Origin: Pseudomonas putida
Lineage (GTDB): Bacteria; Pseudomonadota; Gammaproteobacteria; Pseudomonadales; Pseudomonadaceae
Length of the DNA: 64,000 nucleotides
Reading direction: 5' to 3'
Assembly (NCBI RefSeq): GCF_016406145.1
Contig: NZ_CP066306.1
Span: forward strand, 5,394,001-5,458,000
The notes beneath the pieces were generated by a model. It saw nothing but the letters and a program-made list of their open reading frames with translations. It had not been told where the DNA came from and searched no databases. Made by a program: the position numbers and the translations under genes. How positions within the stretch are numbered: position 1 is the first letter of the stretch; every line of letters begins with the position of its first letter. Positions 19,809-28,934 of the stretch are shown piece by piece.

Positions 19809-20094
19809 CAGGCTGTCCCCTTTTATTGAGTGGGTTCGCACCGAACGTTGTGCCGGCGCTTTGGGGCCAGCATATGCCTGTGCCCAAGGGCGCCCCGATG
19901 CAAAAACGACAGGGGGTTTGCCGAAAGCGTCAATGCGCGACATGACCGCGTCTGGGACGCCGTCAGAGGATGCGAGACAGTCTCGATAACGACCATTTTG
20001 CGGCCGTTGCATGAACATTTGCCCGGGGAGCTATCGCCGAATCTACGGCTGAGCGAGAATCTCGGCGATTCGACAGCCTGTTGAGGAGAAACGG

Positions 20095-20511
20095 ATGAAA
20101 TCAATGGCATGGCTGGTGCTGCTGGCCATCGTGAGCGGGGCCCAGGCCGGTGAGGAAGAAAGCACGCCTTGCGACAATGTCGAGACCGACCAGCAGACGT
20201 TCGCCTGCGCGGCATTCAACAAGCAGACCGCTGAGCGTGAACTGAACTCGGCCTATGACGACCTGATTCAGCGAATGCTCGATCAGTATGGTGATGAAGC
20301 TGGCCTGCAGTCGCAGATCGAATCCGCCAGGAAGGTCTGGGCTCAATTGCGCGATGCCGATTGCAAAGTCGAAACCTACGGTGAGCAAGCGGGTAGCAAG
20401 GCATTCCAGATAGCCTGGAATAGCTGTATTGCACAGCGTAGTGATGAGCGATCGGAGTATTTGCGCAGCCTGGGTTCACAAAACAGTGATGAACCGGCAC
20501 CCGAGGATTGA
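20095..20511 (+). CDS. LprI/DUF1311-type periplasmic protein
   Basis: The 138-residue protein has a signal peptide (KSMAWLVLLAIVSGAQAG) and four cysteines spaced as in DUF1311 proteins: TPCDNV, TFACAAFN, ADCKVE and WNSCIAQRS. The central helix (ELNSAYDDLIQRML) is typical. Members of this family include a mycobacterial lysozyme inhibitor, but the role here is unproven. The ribosome site GAGGAG lies just upstream. It is transcribed divergently from the dipeptidase gene. Confidence 0.85.
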   Translation: MKSMAWLVLLAIVSGAQAGEEESTPCDNVETDQQTFACAAFNKQTAERELNSAYDDLIQRMLDQYGDEAGLQSQIESARKVWAQLRDADCKVETYGEQAGSKAFQIAWNSCIAQRSDERSEYLRSLGSQNSDEPAPED

Positions 20512-20651
20512 TCAGGCACGAGAGCGTGAACACTCAACGCCAGAGGAACAATATGCTGCTGATGAGCATTCCCTGCTTTCTCGATAGTGCGTCAAGACCA
20601 CGGGCTAGCAATGTGTGTCTTTGACTCCCTCCACTATCAAGGAATCATGAA

Positions 20652-21344
20652 ATGGCTGACATCAAAGCTGAAATGGAAAAAATTCGCAAAGAAGGTCAAG
20701 AGCGCGTAGCCGCTACCGGCCAGACCATCTGCATATTCGCTGACAATGTACCTGCCAGCATCGCAGAAGACATCTTGGCCGGTATGCGCCTGATGACCGA
20801 ACTGACCAACAAGAAGTTTGACAAAGAGACCCAACAGCGGGAGTGGTACAACTACTACAACGACGGCCTGATCAAGTTCGGCTGGACCATGACGGGTGCG
20901 GCGCATGCCGAGGACGCCATTGATGAAGACAACCTGACACTGGCAGAGTTGATCACCCACTCCATTACCATCAGCGTCGCCCGTGACCCGCGTCGCGCGG
21001 CGTGTGCCAAGCGCGTAATGCAGGTTATCGTTGAAAAACCGCAAGTCCGGGAGCACCTGGAGAAGCACAGCCATAGCGAATCCGGCAAGTCGAGCAACTT
21101 CGTCGTGGCCCAGTGCGAAATGACTCCCCAAGGTCTGCCTGTCATGCACATGACCAGCTTCCAAGCCAGCTACGATTCGAAAATCGAGCGTGACGGCGCA
21201 CTGACCCGCAAAATCGACAAAACCTCGACCCGCGTCTATCGCGCCTCGCAAAACGGCAGCTTCAGCGTACGGCACTTTGATGCTGCACGTGATCTTGTCA
21301 ATGAGAAGATCAAAGGCGACATCGCAGCATTCCTCGCCATTTAA
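20652..21344 (+). CDS. Unknown protein, first gene of a two-gene cassette
   Basis: The 230-residue soluble protein begins MADIKAEMEKIRKEGQERVA. I do not recognise the family. The N-terminal half is helical and charged, with DILAGMRLMTELTNKKFD and WYNYYNDGLIKFGWTMTG. The second half contains FVVAQCEMTPQGLPVMHMTS and ends KIKGDIAAFLAI. No signal peptide, membrane helix or catalytic motif is obvious. It reads AT-richer than its neighbours. It is followed closely by a second unknown gene on the same strand, so the two probably work together. Confidence 0.75.
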   Translation: MADIKAEMEKIRKEGQERVAATGQTICIFADNVPASIAEDILAGMRLMTELTNKKFDKETQQREWYNYYNDGLIKFGWTMTGAAHAEDAIDEDNLTLAELITHSITISVARDPRRAACAKRVMQVIVEKPQVREHLEKHSHSESGKSSNFVVAQCEMTPQGLPVMHMTSFQASYDSKIERDGALTRKIDKTSTRVYRASQNGSFSVRHFDAARDLVNEKIKGDIAAFLAI

Positions 21345-21416
21345 GGGGTGAGGCTGGGTATCAGGGTCACCTGGTACCCGCTTACGCCCTCTGCACTCAT
21401 CGAGGAGCGATGCCGC

Positions 21417-22034
21417 ATGGACGCTACACACCTGGACACCCGAATCTTCGAGCAGCGACTGAACATCAAACCCGCCCCATGGCTGACACTCGAAACATGG
21501 GAGGACTTGCAGCTTTGCCTGCGTTATTCACAGGCAATAGCCAATGAAAGTTATTCCATGGAAACTCAACCTGCGCCATGGTTCTCAGTTGTTCTCGCCA
21601 CCTTGCAATCGCTGCACTTCACGTTGTTGGAGCATACCCATAAAAAAATCGTGTATGAGCCGCACCTGCTCGCATTGAGCGATGTGTACAACGGCTATAT
21701 TCCTCCTCCCCGCGATAAAGGCCCCTGGTTCAAGAGCATGGAAAAAAACGTCCAAGCGGCTGTGAACTCGGCAGGCATGCGCACGGTTTCCGTGATGAAC
21801 GCGTCTTCGCACCTGAGCATCGAAATGGACCATGAAGGGGACGCGATCCCGGTCGGAATCCTGTTTTATGTCTACTGCATCACTGACCCTGACGAGCCAA
21901 CCAAAAAACTGAACCTGATATTTGATCATCTGGGGGCACGTTTCAATCCCGTTGCCTTCGCCCCGCTACGCACTGAATTGCAGTCACGCAACCGCGAAAA
22001 GCTGCGAGCCATCCTCAAACGTGAGCTGGAATGA
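21417..22034 (+). CDS. Unknown protein, second gene of the two-gene cassette
   Basis: The 205-residue reading starts at ATG 21417 (MDATHLDTRIFEQRL), preceded by GAGGAG. An in-frame longer reading to 21348 lacks that site. I do not recognise the family. Visible features are WLTLETWEDLQLCLRY, EPHLLALSDVYNGYIPPP and GILFYVYCITDPDEPTKK, with no secretion signal. It lies 72 bases after the first cassette gene and ends four bases before the convergent cdhR stop. Confidence 0.72.
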   Translation: MDATHLDTRIFEQRLNIKPAPWLTLETWEDLQLCLRYSQAIANESYSMETQPAPWFSVVLATLQSLHFTLLEHTHKKIVYEPHLLALSDVYNGYIPPPRDKGPWFKSMEKNVQAAVNSAGMRTVSVMNASSHLSIEMDHEGDAIPVGILFYVYCITDPDEPTKKLNLIFDHLGARFNPVAFAPLRTELQSRNREKLRAILKRELE

Positions 22035-22037
22035 AGC

Positions 22038-22985
22038 CTACTTTGCACGGCCCGAGCGACGCTCTTCCCGCGGGCATTTTCCAAACCTCAATTTGTAACG
22101 CCGGGTGAAGTACGAGGGCAATTCAAAGCCGCACGCAAGGCTGACCTCAGTCACCGTCATGTCGGTCTGGGCCAATAGCTGGCGTGCCTTATCCAGCCGA
22201 AGGGCAAGATAAAAACTGCTCGGTGTTTCATTCAGGTGCATGCGGAACAAGCGCTCCAGCTGACGTCGTGTCACCTTGATCGCGGCCGCCAGGTCCATTG
22301 TGCTCAGCGGTGGTTCGGTGTGTTTTTCCATCTCGCCAATGGCATGGACCAGCTTCTTGTTGCTGATACCGTAACGCGCACCAATCTGCAGGCGCTGATG
22401 GTCCTGGCGCTGACGGATACGCCCCAGCACGAACTGTTCGGACACCTTGACTGCCAAGTCGCTGCCGTGGGACTGGGCTATCAGGTGCAACATCAAATCA
22501 ATCGAAGCTGTCCCACCGGCGCAAGTGATGCGATTGCGGTCAATCTCGAATAGCTCCTGGGTAGCCTGCAAGCTTGGAAAGCGCTCCTTGAATGCCTCGA
22601 GCGCTTCCCAATGCAATGTCGCCCGGTAGCCGTCCAGCAGGCCTGCCTCAGCCAGCACCATCGCACCCGTGTCGATGCCCCCGAGCACCACAGCTTCGTG
22701 GTTGAGCCTTCGCAGCGCATGCAGCAGTTTCGGTGCAACATTGGCCAAGGGCTCGAAACCTGCCACCACGAGCAGGGTGTTTGCAGGCTCACATCCGCCA
22801 AGCGCGGCATCGGCATTCACCGACATGCCGTTGCTCGCCAACACCGCACTGCCGTCCAGGCTTAGCACCTGCCACCGGTACAACTGCCCGCCGAAACGAT
22901 TGGCCACCCGAAGGGGTTCCACCGCCGAAATGAACCCCATGGCGGAAAAGCCCGGTACCAAAAGAAAGGCAATCGTCTCGGTCAT
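22038..22985 (-). CDS. cdhR: AraC-family activator of carnitine catabolism, CdhR
   Basis: The 315-residue regulator has an N-terminal GATase1/DJ-1-like domain (FLLVPGFSAMGFISAVEPLR and VVLGGIDTGAMVLAEAG) and a C-terminal pair of AraC helix-turn-helix motifs (LAAAIKVTRRQLERLFRMH and VTEVSLACGFELPSYFTRRY). It is transcribed divergently from caiX-cdhCAB, matching P. aeruginosa CdhR, which activates that operon with carnitine. The DNA between them (22986-23129) should carry its operator. Confidence 0.93.
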   Translation of the reverse strand: MTETIAFLLVPGFSAMGFISAVEPLRVANRFGGQLYRWQVLSLDGSAVLASNGMSVNADAALGGCEPANTLLVVAGFEPLANVAPKLLHALRRLNHEAVVLGGIDTGAMVLAEAGLLDGYRATLHWEALEAFKERFPSLQATQELFEIDRNRITCAGGTASIDLMLHLIAQSHGSDLAVKVSEQFVLGRIRQRQDHQRLQIGARYGISNKKLVHAIGEMEKHTEPPLSTMDLAAAIKVTRRQLERLFRMHLNETPSSFYLALRLDKARQLLAQTDMTVTEVSLACGFELPSYFTRRYKLRFGKCPREERRSGRAK

Positions 22986-23129
22986 TCCCTACTCCACAAA
23001 ATCTGGTCGCTCAGGTGCTAATTCCTGTCGCCAGAGTGCGATTTTCCACCTTGCCGCCAGCGTAGCGTATTCACACGGTCCGCAGAGGCCGCCCTCAATA
23101 ACAATATGCACTGCCGATGGAGAGCCACC

Positions 23130-24074
23130 ATGCACAGCTTGATCCGCCGCAGCCTGTTGTCACTTGCCCTGAGCAGCATCGTTGCCACACCGCTTTTCGC
23201 CGCAGAACCTGCGGCCTGCAAGAACGTGCGCCTTGGCGTGGTCAACTGGACCGACGTCATCGCCACCAGCGCCATGGCGCAAGTGTTGCTCGACGGCCTG
23301 GGTTACCAGACCAAACAGACCAGCGCCTCGCAGCAGATCATCTTTGCCGGCATCCGCGACAAGCGCCTGGACATGTTCCTGGGTTACTGGAACCCGATCA
23401 TGACCCAGACCATCACACCGTTCATCGATGCCCAGCAGGTCAAGGTGCTCGACGCACCCAGCCTGGAAGATGCCCGGGCCACCTTGGCCGTACCCAAGTA
23501 CCTGGCCGACAAAGGCCTGAAGAGCTTCGCAGATATCCACAAGTTCGAGAAAGAGCTGGGCGGCAAGATCTATGGCATCGAGCCCGGGTCCGGCGCCAAC
23601 ACTCAGATCAAGGCGATGATCGCCAAGAACCAGTTCGGCCTGGGCAAGTTCCAGCTGGTCGAGTCCAGCGAGGCCGGCATGCTCGCCGCAGTCGACCGCG
23701 CCGTGCGCCGCAAGCAGGCCGTGGTGTTCTTCGGCTGGGCGCCGCACCCGATGAACGTGAACATCGACATGGTCTACCTGAGCGACAGCCAGGATGCCCT
23801 GGGCCCTGACGAAGGCCGCGCCACGGTGTGGACCGTCACCGCGCCGGACTACGCCCAACGCTGCCCCAACGCCCATCGCCTGCTGGCCAACCTGAAATTC
23901 AGCGCCGAAGACGAGAGCCGCATGATGCAGCCGCTGCTTGACCACAAGGACGCGCTGGAGTCGGCCCGCCAATGGCTCAAGGACCACCCCGAGGACAAGG
24001 CGCGCTGGCTTGAAGGGGTGACCACCTTCGATGGCAAGCCCGCGGCGGACAACCTCAAGCTCACCGCCAACTGA
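23130..24074 (+). CDS. caiX: Carnitine substrate-binding protein of a quaternary-amine ABC transporter
   Basis: This is a periplasmic binding protein of the OpuAC type. From ATG 23130 (MHSLIRRSLLSLAL) it has a signal peptide ending near LFAAEPA, then NVRLGVVNWTDVIATSAMAQ, YGIEPGSGANTQIKAMI, VESSEAGMLAAVDRA and FFGWAPHPMN. The 314 residues match the paralogous CbcX in this window. No permease or ATPase follows, in keeping with orphan binding proteins that use the CbcWV core. The ribosome site GGAGA is eight bases upstream of the chosen start. Confidence 0.93.
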   Translation: MHSLIRRSLLSLALSSIVATPLFAAEPAACKNVRLGVVNWTDVIATSAMAQVLLDGLGYQTKQTSASQQIIFAGIRDKRLDMFLGYWNPIMTQTITPFIDAQQVKVLDAPSLEDARATLAVPKYLADKGLKSFADIHKFEKELGGKIYGIEPGSGANTQIKAMIAKNQFGLGKFQLVESSEAGMLAAVDRAVRRKQAVVFFGWAPHPMNVNIDMVYLSDSQDALGPDEGRATVWTVTAPDYAQRCPNAHRLLANLKFSAEDESRMMQPLLDHKDALESARQWLKDHPEDKARWLEGVTTFDGKPAADNLKLTAN

Positions 24075-24089
24075 CAGGGCCTCATCGCC

Positions 24090-24203
24090 TGTAGGAGCGG
24101 CCTTGCGTCGCGAAAGGGCCGCGACGCGGCCCCAGGATCTGTGCGCGCTGCACAAACCCAAGGGCCGCTATGCGCCCCCTTCGCGACACAAGGCCGCTCC
24201 TAC
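24090..24203. repeat. REP-type inverted repeat pair between caiX and cdhC
   Basis: Two facing GTAGGAGCGGCCTTG-type units with imperfect inner arms lie inside the carnitine operon. The hairpin may set the high caiX to low enzyme ratio common for binding-protein genes. Confidence 0.85.
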
Positions 24204-24240
24204 GCCGATTGGGCCACCACAACCCTGACAAGGAACCACC

Positions 24241-25125
24241 ATGAACCACGACGTCATCATCACCTGCGCCCTCACCGGTGCCGGCGACACAGTCGCCAAG
24301 AGCCACCTGGTCCCGGTCACCCCCAAGCAGATCGCCGAGTCCGCCGTAGAGGCCGCCAAAGCCGGCGCCACCGTGGTCCACTGCCACGTCCGTGACCCGC
24401 AAACCGGTCGTTTCAGCCGCGACGTCAACCTGTACCGCGAGGTCATGGAACGCATCCGCGAAGCCGACGTGGACATCATCGTCAACCTCACCGCCGGCAT
24501 GGGCGGCGACCTGGAAATCGGCCCGGGCGAGTCGCCCATGGAGTTTGGCCCCGGCACCGACCTGATCGGCCCGCTGGAGCGCCTGGCCCACATCGAAGCA
24601 CTGCTGCCGGAAATCTGCACGCTCGATTGCGGCACCCTCAACTTCGGCGACGGCAACGCCATCTACGTCTCCACACCGGCGCAATTGCGCGCCGGCGCCA
24701 AACGCATCAGCGAACTGGGCGTAAAAGCCGAACTGGAAATCTTCGACACCGGCCACCTATGGTTCGCCAAGCAGATGATCAAGGAAGGCCTGCTGCATGA
24801 CCCGCTGTTCCAGCTGTGCCTGGGCATACCGTGGGGCGCACCGGCCGACACTACAACCATGAAAGCCATGGTCGACAATTTGCCTGCCGACGTCACCTGG
24901 GCCGGCTTCGGCATCGGCCGCATGCAGATGCCCATGGCGGCACAGGCGGTGCTGCTGGGCGGCAACGTACGGGTGGGCCTTGAGGACAATCTCTACCTGG
25001 ACAAAGGCGTGTTGGCCAGCAATGGCCAACTGGTGGAGCGCGCGAGCGAAATCATCACCCGCATGGGTGGCCGCATCCTGACCCCGGCAGAAGGCCGGGA
25101 AAAAATGAACCTCAAACGCCGCTGA
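24241..25125 (+). CDS. cdhC: 3-dehydrocarnitine cleavage enzyme (BKACE/DUF849 family)
   Basis: BKACE enzymes cleave beta-keto acids with acetyl-CoA. This one should convert 3-dehydrocarnitine plus acetyl-CoA to betainyl-CoA and acetoacetate. The 294 residues include [20 protein letters not shown] at the N-terminus, the zinc ligands in [12 protein letters not shown], and [11 protein letters not shown]. The gene lies between caiX and the carnitine dehydrogenase, with AAGGA ahead of its start. Symbol follows the P. aeruginosa caiX-cdhCAB naming. Confidence 0.93.
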   Translation: MNHDVIITCALTGAGDTVAKSHLVPVTPKQIAESAVEAAKAGATVVHCHVRDPQTGRFSRDVNLYREVMERIREADVDIIVNLTAGMGGDLEIGPGESPMEFGPGTDLIGPLERLAHIEALLPEICTLDCGTLNFGDGNAIYVSTPAQLRAGAKRISELGVKAELEIFDTGHLWFAKQMIKEGLLHDPLFQLCLGIPWGAPADTTTMKAMVDNLPADVTWAGFGIGRMQMPMAAQAVLLGGNVRVGLEDNLYLDKGVLASNGQLVERASEIITRMGGRILTPAEGREKMNLKRR

Positions 25126-25141
25126 TACCCCGGAGTCCGAT

Positions 25142-26107
25142 ATGCCTTTCATCACCGAGATCAAGACCTTCGCCGCCCTGGGTAGTGGCGTGATCGGCAG
25201 CGGCTGGGTTGCCCGCGCCCTGGCCCACGGCCTGGACGTGGTCGCCTGGGACCCGGCCCCCGGCGCCGAGCAGGCGCTGCGCAAGCGCATCGCCAACGCC
25301 TGGCCGGCACTGGAAAAACAGGGACTGGCACCTGGCGCGGCGCAAGACCGCTTGAAGTTCGTCGCCACCATTGAGGAATGCGTGCGCGACGCTGACTTCA
25401 TCCAGGAAAGCGCGCCAGAGCGGCTGGACCTCAAGCTCGATCTGCACGCCAAAGTCAGCGCCGCAGCCAAGCCTGATGCAATCATCGGTTCCAGCACATC
25501 TGGCCTGCTCCCCAGCGAGTTCTACGAATCGGCTACCCACCCCGAACGCTGCGTGGTCGGCCACCCGTTCAACCCGGTTTACCTGCTGCCGCTGGTGGAG
25601 ATCGTGGGCGGCAACCGTACCGCGCCTGAAGCCATCGAGGCGGCGAAAACAATTTACACCGCACTGGGCATGCGCCCACTGCACGTACGCAAGGAAGTGC
25701 CGGGCTTCATCGCCGACCGCCTGCTCGAAGCGCTGTGGCGCGAGGCGCTGCACCTGGTCAACGACGGTGTGGCCACCACGGGCGAAATCGATGATGCCAT
25801 CCGCTTCGGCGCAGGCCTGCGCTGGTCGTTCATGGGCACGTTCCTGACCTACACCCTGGCCGGTGGCGATGCTGGCATGCGCCACTTCATGTCGCAGTTC
25901 GGCCCGGCGCTGAAACTGCCCTGGACCTACCTGCCGGCGCCAGAGCTTACCGACAAGCTGATCGATGATGTGGTGGCCGGCACGGCCGAGCAGTTGGGCG
26001 AGCGCAGCATCGCCGCGCTGGAGCGCTATCGTGATGACACCTTGCTGGCGGTGCTGGAAGCGGTGAAAACCAGCAAGGCCAGCCACGGCATGTCGTTCAG
26101 CGACTGA
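25142..26107 (+). CDS. cdhA: L-carnitine 3-dehydrogenase
   Basis: This enzyme oxidises L-carnitine to 3-dehydrocarnitine with NAD+. The 321 residues fit the 3-hydroxyacyl-CoA dehydrogenase fold: an N-terminal Rossmann motif [30 protein letters not shown], the catalytic region [20 protein letters not shown], and a C-terminal helical domain ([21 protein letters not shown]). GGAG precedes ATG 25142. It sits 16 bases after cdhC, and the thioesterase follows 10 bases later. Confidence 0.95.
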   Translation: MPFITEIKTFAALGSGVIGSGWVARALAHGLDVVAWDPAPGAEQALRKRIANAWPALEKQGLAPGAAQDRLKFVATIEECVRDADFIQESAPERLDLKLDLHAKVSAAAKPDAIIGSSTSGLLPSEFYESATHPERCVVGHPFNPVYLLPLVEIVGGNRTAPEAIEAAKTIYTALGMRPLHVRKEVPGFIADRLLEALWREALHLVNDGVATTGEIDDAIRFGAGLRWSFMGTFLTYTLAGGDAGMRHFMSQFGPALKLPWTYLPAPELTDKLIDDVVAGTAEQLGERSIAALERYRDDTLLAVLEAVKTSKASHGMSFSD

Positions 26108-26117
26108 GGAGACCACG

Positions 26118-26588
26118 ATGCCCGCACTGATCACCTACCGCACCCCAGTCCAGGAGGACTGGGTCGATTACAACGGGCACCTGCGCGATGCCTATTACCT
26201 GCTGATCTTCAGCTACGCCACCGATGCGCTGATGGAGCGCATCGGGCTGGATGCCGACGCCCGAGGGCAAAGTGGGCATTCATTGTTCACACTCGAAGCG
26301 CATATCAATTACCTGCATGAGGTCAAGCTGGGTACCGAAGTATGGGTACAGACGCAAATCATCGGGTTCGATAAAAAGCGCCTGCACCTGTATCACAGCT
26401 TGCATCGCGAGGGGTTTGAAGAGGTTTTGGCAGCCAGTGAGCAGATGCTTTTGCATGTTGATCTGGCAGGACCGAGGTCGGCTGCGTTCGGCGAAGGGAG
26501 TGTGACGCGCCTGCAATCGCTGGTGGCCGGGCAGGAAGACCTGCCATCACCAGCATTCACTGGGCGCATCATGCAACTTCCGGCCTGA
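26118..26588 (+). CDS. cdhB: Hotdog-fold thioesterase, probable betainyl-CoA hydrolase
   Basis: The 156-residue hotdog protein has the signature VQEDWVDYNGHLRDAYYL, like 4-hydroxybenzoyl-CoA thioesterases (the D near the N-terminus is catalytic). It most likely releases glycine betaine from betainyl-CoA, closing the carnitine-to-betaine route. GAGGAGA precedes the start. Its stop lies only five bases from the stop of the convergent metalloprotease gene, with no terminator between them. Confidence 0.9.
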   Translation: MPALITYRTPVQEDWVDYNGHLRDAYYLLIFSYATDALMERIGLDADARGQSGHSLFTLEAHINYLHEVKLGTEVWVQTQIIGFDKKRLHLYHSLHREGFEEVLAASEQMLLHVDLAGPRSAAFGEGSVTRLQSLVAGQEDLPSPAFTGRIMQLPA

Positions 26589-26593
26589 CCTGG

Positions 26594-28201
26594 TTACCTG
26601 TACTGGTCGGTGCCGCTGGCAGTCGCTTTGATGAACTCAACCTGGGTAATCTTTTTGCTCAGGTTGCCTCCGTGGGGCGTCAAAACCAGTCCTACAGGAA
26701 CGTCATGGGCGAAACCCGTGAGGGTCGGAATGTCGAAACTGCCGCCGTATGTTTGGCTTGTATAGGTATGCCAAGCCGACGTGTTGCCTATCCGCAAGGT
26801 ATGACCTAATCCAAAATGTTTAACCCGCACCGACCAGACCTTGGTTTTCCATGCTGCGCCACAGGCGTCCTCGATCAAGGTCGTGCGGGCATCTTCAGCG
26901 AGGTCGAACGTGCATCTGTCGCCCTGCATGTTGATGTCGTCGAAGACAGTTACCTGCACCGCGGGCATCGGCGGATAGAAATTTTCAATTTCTTCGCGCC
27001 GCTCGTTAAAGCGCCGAGCAACATCGTGATGCTCGAAAGTACCGATCCTGACGCCTTGATAAAACAGGTTCGGATTAGAGAAATAGGGGATTGCGTAGGC
27101 GGTCGTTACCATGATCGTGTGGAATTTTGGATCGGCATGCTCATACCCATGGTTATATCCGGCATTCGGGTTTCCATTCCAACGATGCATCGCCCCCAGG
27201 TTATGGCCATACTCGTGACCGAGGGAGGGATAGTTTCCAACAATTGTATAAACAGCGCCGGAAGCCTCCCCCCCTGTACCAGGCCATGACGTATAGAGGG
27301 TGACCAAATCAGCGTAAAGCTCCGCTCGCCGCTGCAAAACCTGAGTATTCAGTTCACGGCCTGCAGTTCTGAAATCTTGAAACTGCTCAACGCCGGTCTT
27401 GCCACATTCGCAATAATCGACATCGTTGAATCCGGCGACTTCGAACGTAACAGGAACTTGCGAGTTGATCATGTACTGATTCGCTGTCTGCAGTGCCAGC
27501 AAAAGCTGTTGCCGGTAGGTTGGCCTGCGTTCACGTACCTCGTTGGTGCTGCTAAAAAGTACACGAATCGTACTGTGCGCCGAATGCGGCACCTGGCCAG
27601 CGGCAGCTTTCAGGCTCCGGACATCCGGATCCGACGTGGCGGCCGCCTCCGCCGGCAGCTTCGACGCATCTTCTTTAATCAGGACATGCTGCCCGGCCCC
27701 TATGTACTCCAACCGATAGTGCTGCCCATCGACATACATGCTACCCACCAGTTGATCGCCTTTGCGCACCAGGGAAATCCAGGTGAAGGGGTCAAAGTCG
27801 ACCTCCGAGACAGAGCGCGGTTTCTGGTCGGGGTTCCTCAGCGCATCCCCTACCCAACCCTCCATGCCAGGTGCCGGCGGATCTGCTCGTTTCAACTTGA
27901 AGGCTACCGTCTCGTCACTGTTCAACGGCACCGACAGCGTCTGGGTATCGGCGGTAACCAAAGAAGCATTGACCGTTACCACCTGTACTTGCTCAGACGC
28001 CGGATCATTGATCAATGTGTTGAGGTAAGGATAAATACCTGGCGCTTGCTCAAGTACTTGCAGATCACTTTTTTTATTCAGTTCGAAAAGCTGAGGCGCC
28101 TGGGTATCGGCAGTCATAGCCGGGTGTGAGGATGAAGTGCAACCGCCCACAACGACGCCACCCAACACCATTAAACCGACCGCCCAACAACGTATTTTCA
28201 T
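26594..28201 (-). CDS. Lipoprotein zinc metalloprotease with C-terminal crystallin-like domain
   Basis: The 535-residue product begins with a lipoprotein signal peptide whose lipobox is VGGC (Cys21). A reprolysin-like catalytic domain follows a pro-region of roughly 200 residues. The zinc motif HEYGHNLGAMH fits HExxHxxGxxH, with a Met-turn-like IMVTTAYAIPYFSNP about 30 residues later. Residues about 415-535 (VQVTVFDDINMQGDRCTFDL onward) resemble a beta/gamma-crystallin-type fold. The metzincin assignment is firm by motif, but the substrate is unknown. It replaces the hocS-type gene found after cdhB in P. aeruginosa. GAGG precedes ATG 28201. Confidence 0.85.
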   Translation of the reverse strand: MKIRCWAVGLMVLGGVVVGGCTSSSHPAMTADTQAPQLFELNKKSDLQVLEQAPGIYPYLNTLINDPASEQVQVVTVNASLVTADTQTLSVPLNSDETVAFKLKRADPPAPGMEGWVGDALRNPDQKPRSVSEVDFDPFTWISLVRKGDQLVGSMYVDGQHYRLEYIGAGQHVLIKEDASKLPAEAAATSDPDVRSLKAAAGQVPHSAHSTIRVLFSSTNEVRERRPTYRQQLLLALQTANQYMINSQVPVTFEVAGFNDVDYCECGKTGVEQFQDFRTAGRELNTQVLQRRAELYADLVTLYTSWPGTGGEASGAVYTIVGNYPSLGHEYGHNLGAMHRWNGNPNAGYNHGYEHADPKFHTIMVTTAYAIPYFSNPNLFYQGVRIGTFEHHDVARRFNERREEIENFYPPMPAVQVTVFDDINMQGDRCTFDLAEDARTTLIEDACGAAWKTKVWSVRVKHFGLGHTLRIGNTSAWHTYTSQTYGGSFDIPTLTGFAHDVPVGLVLTPHGGNLSKKITQVEFIKATASGTDQYR

Positions 28202-28546
28202 GATGCCGCCTCATTATCAGAGTTGGGATCATTAGGAGTGAACGGGCCACGCGCGACAACTGGCAGAACTAATAGGTCGCGGATAAAAAATAACCCCGGT
28301 AAGCCGTGAGCTACCGGGGCCAAGAGCGAGCAACATCCACTGTACGTGAGTGAGGGTGACCAACCCTCCGGTGCCGTGAATGACTGCAGTGTGCGGCCTT
28401 CCCTGCCCCTGGATTTAGCCGTATACGACCTGTTCTTAGCCAAAGCAGCCATGGCGACATTCAGCCCTTGCGGGCATGTCGTCATGGACACAGAATCGGT
28501 CGTAAATCACAGCAGCACTCTCTTAGCGATAAAAGGGACAACAGCC
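28202..28546. other. Non-coding stretch with a leader terminator or small-RNA candidate on the minus strand
   Basis: I see no gene in these 345 bases. On the minus strand, an intrinsic terminator (28283-28319) stands about 80 bases ahead of the metalloprotease start. Upstream of it lies a GAGGGT-TGGTC-ACCCTC hairpin (about 28355-28371). See the terminator entry and the finding. Confidence 0.5.
28283..28319 (-). terminator. Intrinsic terminator upstream of the metalloprotease (attenuator or sRNA end)
   Basis: Read on the minus strand, CCCCGGTA (28319-28312) pairs with TACCGGGG (28301-28294) across a 10-base loop, and TTATTTTTTAT follows. It is a good rho-independent terminator. No complete gene precedes it on that strand before gbdR, about 600 bases away. 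It may therefore end a small RNA or act as an attenuator in the metalloprotease leader. Confidence 0.7.
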
Positions 28547-28804
28547 ATGATGCATGCGGATTTGATTGATCAGGACGACCTGGCAGGCCACCTGCGCGCG
28601 CGCGGGTTCGAGATTCCGGCGGGTGCCAGTGCCGAGCAGGCTTGCGAAGCGGTCGTGCGTGGGCTGACCGAGCCTAATGCGCGGGCGCTCAAGGGCATGG
28701 TCGAGCAGATGTACACCGGCAGTGCGACGATTCTGCCGGCGGTGCGCCAAGCGATCGACAAGCAGTTGCTGCCGGCACTTGCGAGTTTCAACAAGCGCGC
28801 CTGA
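28547..28804 (+). CDS. Small protein of unknown function
   Basis: The 85-residue reading starts at ATG 28547 (MMHADLIDQDDLAGHLRARG), with AGGGA upstream. It looks soluble and helical: GASAEQACEAVVRGL, ARALKGMVEQMYTG and AIDKQLLPALASFNKRA. I do not recognise the family. It is a single gene between the metalloprotease and a REP pair after gbdR. Coding looks credible from the GC-rich third positions and clean start. Confidence 0.65.
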   Translation: MMHADLIDQDDLAGHLRARGFEIPAGASAEQACEAVVRGLTEPNARALKGMVEQMYTGSATILPAVRQAIDKQLLPALASFNKRA

Positions 28805-28820
28805 TCGCGTATTTCTGAAC

Positions 28821-28928
28821 GGGCCTCATCGCCGGCAAGCCGGCTCCCACAGGTTCCACACCGCTCTCAGGCCTGGTGGTGAATCTGTGGGAGCCGGCTT
28901 GCCGGCGATTGGGCTGCAAAGCAGCCCC
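28821..28928. repeat. REP-type inverted repeat pair after gbdR
   Basis: Facing GCCGGCAAGCCGGCTCCCACAG-type units (about 28825-28852 and 28884-28910) and a GGGCTGC hairpin lie between the small gene and the gbdR stop. Confidence 0.85.
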
Positions 28929-28934
28929 TGGGCG

